NCBI GenBank assembly: GCA_019245555.1
Contig: JAFARH010000404.1
Span: 1-8,295 of the forward strand
DNA length: 8,295 nucleotides
Direction of reading: 5' to 3'
Origin: Betaproteobacteria bacterium
Lineage (GTDB): Bacteria; Pseudomonadota; Gammaproteobacteria; Burkholderiales; SG8-39
The translations under genes were made by a program, and so were the position numbers. The notes beneath the pieces are model-generated. The model ran no database searches. It worked only from the letters and a program-made list of their open reading frames with translations, and had not been told where the DNA came from. Of the stretch, positions 5,851-8,295 are shown in pieces. The number at the start of each line of letters is the position of its first letter. Within the stretch, counting starts at the first letter, position 1.

Positions 5851-7475
5851 TTCGCTCGTTCCTTTTCCTGAAGTTCGCGCCACAGGATTTTTCCGGTGGC
5901 CGTTTTCGGCAGCTGCTCGACGAACTGCACGACGCGCGGCACCTTGAATGCCGCCATGCGCGTCCGCGCCCATTCGATGATTTCCTCGGCCTTGAGATCG
6001 GGCTTGCGCGGCACGATCACCGCCTTTACCGTCTCGCCCCGATAGCCGTCCGGCGCGCCGATGACGCACGCTTCCTGGATGCCTGGATGTGCATAAAGCA
6101 TCGCCTCGACTTCCGCGGGCCACACCTTATACCCGGAGGCATTGATCATGCGCTTCAGGCGATCGGTAATGAAGAAGTAGCCGTCCTCGTCGTAATAGCC
6201 GAGGTCGCCAGTCCGGAAGAAGCTCTTGCCGTCGTGCTCGATGAACGCTTCGCGCGTCGCCTGCTCCTGCCGCCAGTAGCCTTTGAACACCTGCGGGCCG
6301 TGCACCACGATCTCGCCGACTTTTCCGACACCGAGCTCGGCATTAGTCTCCACGTCCAGGATGCGGGCATCGGTGTTGAAGATCGGTATGCCGCCACACT
6401 GCTTCTTTGGCCGATGCGGCGGGTTGATGTGCGTCGGCGCCATGGTCTCCGAAAGCCCATAACCTTCGACGTAGTCGAGGCCGAATACTTCCTTCAGCTT
6501 GGTCGCGAATGCCTCTGGCATCGCGGCGCCACCTCCGCCGAGGATCTTCAGCGATGACAGGTCGTACTCGCCCAGGCGTGGGTTGGCCAGGAAATCGACC
6601 AGCATGGTGGTGATCGCCGACCATGTCGTGACCTTTGCCCTCTCGATCTGCATCGCCGCGCAATCGCGATCCCAGCGCGAGAGCACGACGATCGTCGCGC
6701 CGCGGTAGAGCGGCGCGTTCATGCCAGCCTGCATGCCGGTGACGTGGAACATTGGCAGCGCGGAGAGCACTATCGAGTCCTCGCTCGCGCCGCGCCAATA
6801 GAGGTAAGGCACCGTGGTCGACTGCACGCTCGCGTGCGTGTGCATGCAGCCTTTCGGCTTTCCAGTCGTGCCCGACGTATAGGGCATCACCGCGAGATCG
6901 TCCGGCCCCGCCCTATGTTCACCCGGCTTGAGCCCTGCGGCCATGACATCTCGCCACGCGATCCCGCCCATCGCCGCATGCGGCGCGCGGATGAAGTCCG
7001 GGATGGGCAGGTCTGTCTTCGTGCGTAGAAAATCCGAATAGGTCGCGACGATCACGTGCGGCACGCCAAGCGGCGCGATGCGCTCGTAGAGCTCCTGCCC
7101 GACGATGGCGACGCTCGCTTGCGCGTCCTCGATATAGTGCCGCACTTCCTCCGTGCGATTCATCGTGTTGACGGGGACCACGACTGCGTCCGCGCGCAGG
7201 ATTGCAAAGTACGCAATCACGTACTGCGGGCTGTTCTGGACGTACAGCAGCACGCGATCGCCCTTGGACACGCCACAACGGTGCTGCAGGAAGCCCGCGA
7301 GTGCATCAGCCTCGCGCTTTAGCTCCGCGTAGGTGATGCGCGTGCCGTAATAATCAATCGCGACGCGGTCTGGGTCCTGCGCGGCGAGATTGCTATAGAC
7401 GCTGGTGCGCGGCACGTCCAGCGTATGCGGCACGCCCGGCGGCCAATGTGCGAAATGCCGGTTAAACGTGGTCAC
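5847..7475 (-). CDS. Acyl-CoA ligase (AMP-forming, FadD-like)
   Basis: A 542-residue cytoplasmic enzyme of the ANL superfamily that activates a carboxylic acid with ATP to an acyl-AMP and then to an acyl-CoA. All core motifs are intact: the phosphate loop 'YTSGTTGKPKG' (199-209), 'PMFHVTG' (241-247), 'EGYGLSETMAPTHINP' (337-352), 'RTGDLGYYDEDGYFFITDR' (421-439) with the ribose-binding Asp424, the hinge 'RLKRMINASGYKV' (439-451), and the C-terminal 'PKTATGK' with the acylation Lys529. Length is typical of fatty-acid or medium-chain ligases. The acid substrate cannot be read from sequence; fatty, aryl or hydroxy acids are possible. The start is GTG at 7475, which shares bases with the TGA of the upstream mandelate-racemase-like gene (GTGA), so no strong ribosome binding site is needed. 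The 3' end overlaps the copper chaperone ATG by 4 nt. The enzyme is second in a three-gene minus-strand unit. Confidence 0.93.
   Translation of the reverse strand: MTTFNRHFAHWPPGVPHTLDVPRTSVYSNLAAQDPDRVAIDYYGTRITYAELKREADALAGFLQHRCGVSKGDRVLLYVQNSPQYVIAYFAILRADAVVVPVNTMNRTEEVRHYIEDAQASVAIVGQELYERIAPLGVPHVIVATYSDFLRTKTDLPIPDFIRAPHAAMGGIAWRDVMAAGLKPGEHRAGPDDLAVMPYTSGTTGKPKGCMHTHASVQSTTVPYLYWRGASEDSIVLSALPMFHVTGMQAGMNAPLYRGATIVVLSRWDRDCAAMQIERAKVTTWSAITTMLVDFLANPRLGEYDLSSLKILGGGGAAMPEAFATKLKEVFGLDYVEGYGLSETMAPTHINPPHRPKKQCGGIPIFNTDARILDVETNAELGVGKVGEIVVHGPQVFKGYWRQEQATREAFIEHDGKSFFRTGDLGYYDEDGYFFITDRLKRMINASGYKVWPAEVEAMLYAHPGIQEACVIGAPDGYRGETVKAVIVPRKPDLKAEEIIEWARTRMAAFKVPRVVQFVEQLPKTATGKILWRELQEKERAK
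5860..5864 (-). promoter_or_regulatory. Ribosome binding site of the PCu(A)C gene inside the ligase 3' end
   Basis: On the minus strand AAGGA reads from 5864 to 5860, nine nt ahead of the ATG at 5850. It lies in the last codons of the ligase, and selects this start over in-frame codons further upstream. Confidence 0.6.
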
Positions 7476-8295
7476 AGCGCGTAGCGCGCGACGGCTTTCT
7501 CATCCCAGGTGATGCCGGTGCCCGGCTGCGAAGGAATGATCGCGTGGCTGTCCTTGAGCTCGAGCGGCTGCGCCAGGACGGGGTTCGCCCAATCCACATA
7601 CTCGAGCCAGTGGCAGGTTGGCGTGACGGCGAGAAGGTGCGAGCTCACCTCTGGGAAAAGATGGCTCGACATCTCCATGCCTGCGCCTTGGGCAAGCGCC
7701 GCGGCGCGCAGCCACCCGGTGACGCCGCCAATGCGCTCCGCGTCCGGCATGACGTAATCGCAGGCACCCGCAGTGATCGCCCGCGACATCTGCTCGGGGC
7801 CCATGAAGTTCTCGCCGAGCTGGATCGGCGTGGCCAGCTCGCGCGCCATGCGCGCTGCACCGGCGAAATCGTCCGCGCGGATCGGCTCCTCGATCCAGTC
7901 GATGCCGCCTTCGTCGTCGATCAGGCGTCCGCGCTTGAGCGCCTCGGCGACGGAGAGCGCCTGGTTGAAATCCACCATCAGCGTTACGTTAGGCCCAATG
8001 GTCTTTCTCACCGCTCGCAGAGCATCCAGATCCTCGCGCGCGGTCGGCCGCCCCATGCGCAACTTGATCGCGCGGAATCCTTCAGCGATGAGCTCTTCGG
8101 CTTCCTTGGCGAGCGCAGGAAGCGGCATCAAGCCGAGCCCCTTCGAGTTATAGGCCGGGATCGGTCTCACCGCACCACCAAGGACGCGGACGAGCGGCTG
8201 GCCGAGCGATTGCGCAAGGGCATCCCACGCCGCCATGTCGATACCGGCCATCGCCATCAGCACAATGTTGTGCACGCCAAGGAGCGCGTAGCGCG
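7472..8295 (-). CDS. Mandelate racemase-like enolase-superfamily enzyme, 5' end beyond window
   Basis: The reading frame is open to the right edge ('RYALLGVHN...' reads through 8293), so the GTG at 8275 is internal. About 90 residues of the N-terminal capping domain are missing; 273 complete codons are present. The (beta/alpha)7-beta barrel is close to Pseudomonas putida mandelate racemase (MR) along its length, for example 'AGIDMAAWDAL', 'IGGVTGW', 'MSSHLF' and 'HWLE'. Metal ligands are conserved: Asp in 'MVDFNQ' (MR Asp195), Glu in 'WIEEP' (Glu221) and Glu in 'LGENF' (Glu247). The His-Asp dyad is kept: Asp in 'MPDAERIGG' (Asp270) and His in 'SSHLF' (His297), with Glu in 'HWLE' (Glu317). The Lys-x-Lys motif is Lys-Leu-Arg (8065-8057), so the base equal to Lys166 is changed. 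It belongs to the MR subgroup and may be a racemase or an acid-sugar or hydroxy-acid dehydratase. MR equivalences are from memory of the family. Confidence 0.88.
   Translation of the reverse strand, partial: RYALLGVHNIVLMAMAGIDMAAWDALAQSLGQPLVRVLGGAVRPIPAYNSKGLGLMPLPALAKEAEELIAEGFRAIKLRMGRPTAREDLDALRAVRKTIGPNVTLMVDFNQALSVAEALKRGRLIDDEGGIDWIEEPIRADDFAGAARMARELATPIQLGENFMGPEQMSRAITAGACDYVMPDAERIGGVTGWLRAAALAQGAGMEMSSHLFPEVSSHLLAVTPTCHWLEYVDWANPVLAQPLELKDSHAIIPSQPGTGITWDEKAVARYAL

Noticed and set aside
5851..6123. Upstream extension of the PCu(A)C frame inside the ligase gene
   Set aside because: The signal peptide begins at 5850 with its own ribosome binding site; the extension is out-of-frame ligase sequence.
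7476..8295. 13-bp direct repeat AGCGCGTAGCGCG at 7476-7488 and 8283-8295
   Set aside because: Both copies encode the same short peptide (RYAL) in the same frame of the mandelate-racemase-like gene, and one match of this size is near what chance gives in 8 kb of GC-rich DNA.

Overview
This window looks like a compact, high-GC chromosomal segment from a proteobacterium. A betaproteobacterium (Burkholderiales or a relative) is my best guess, based on the set of families (IclR regulator, CaiB-type racemase, Pit with a DUF47 partner, PCu(A)C, FadD-like ligase, enolase-superfamily enzyme) and the strong G/C bias at third codon positions. That is inference; no rRNA or other marker gene is present. 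I see no phage, insertion sequence, CRISPR array, tRNA or rRNA.

Layout, left to right. (a) 1-53, minus: the first 17 codons of a short-chain dehydrogenase, divergent from an IclR-family regulator (175-1008, plus). Their 121-bp gap holds an exact TTGACA -35 box and a 9-bp inverted repeat, a plausible autoregulatory operator. (b) 1005-1844, plus: a small MscS-type mechanosensitive channel that follows the regulator with no normal start codon. It converges with, and overlaps by 38 bp, (c) 1807-2613, minus: a BtuF-like periplasmic-binding-fold protein without a signal peptide. (d) 2630-5412, plus: a tight three-gene unit of alpha-methylacyl-CoA racemase-like enzyme, DUF47/PhoU-like protein and Pit phosphate transporter, with a 3-nt gap and then a 1-nt overlap. 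(e) 8295 down to 5416, minus: a second tight unit of mandelate-racemase-like enzyme (5' part beyond the window), acyl-CoA ligase and PCu(A)C copper chaperone, joined by two 4-nt stop/start overlaps.

How the genes may work together: the DUF47 protein and Pit are a well-known functional pair for phosphate uptake. The mandelate-racemase-like enzyme, acyl-CoA ligase, methylacyl-CoA racemase and SDR are all typical of carboxylic or hydroxy-acid catabolism under IclR control, but their order across both strands does not prove one pathway. The channel, the BtuF-like protein and the copper chaperone are unrelated by known function and seem to be carried along by dense packing.

I found no clearly new multi-gene system. 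The points most worth a second look are the Lys-to-Arg change in the mandelate-racemase-like active site, the candidate IclR operator, the missing canonical start of the MscS gene, the shared -10-like element in the 16-bp divergent gap, and the two operons of mixed function.
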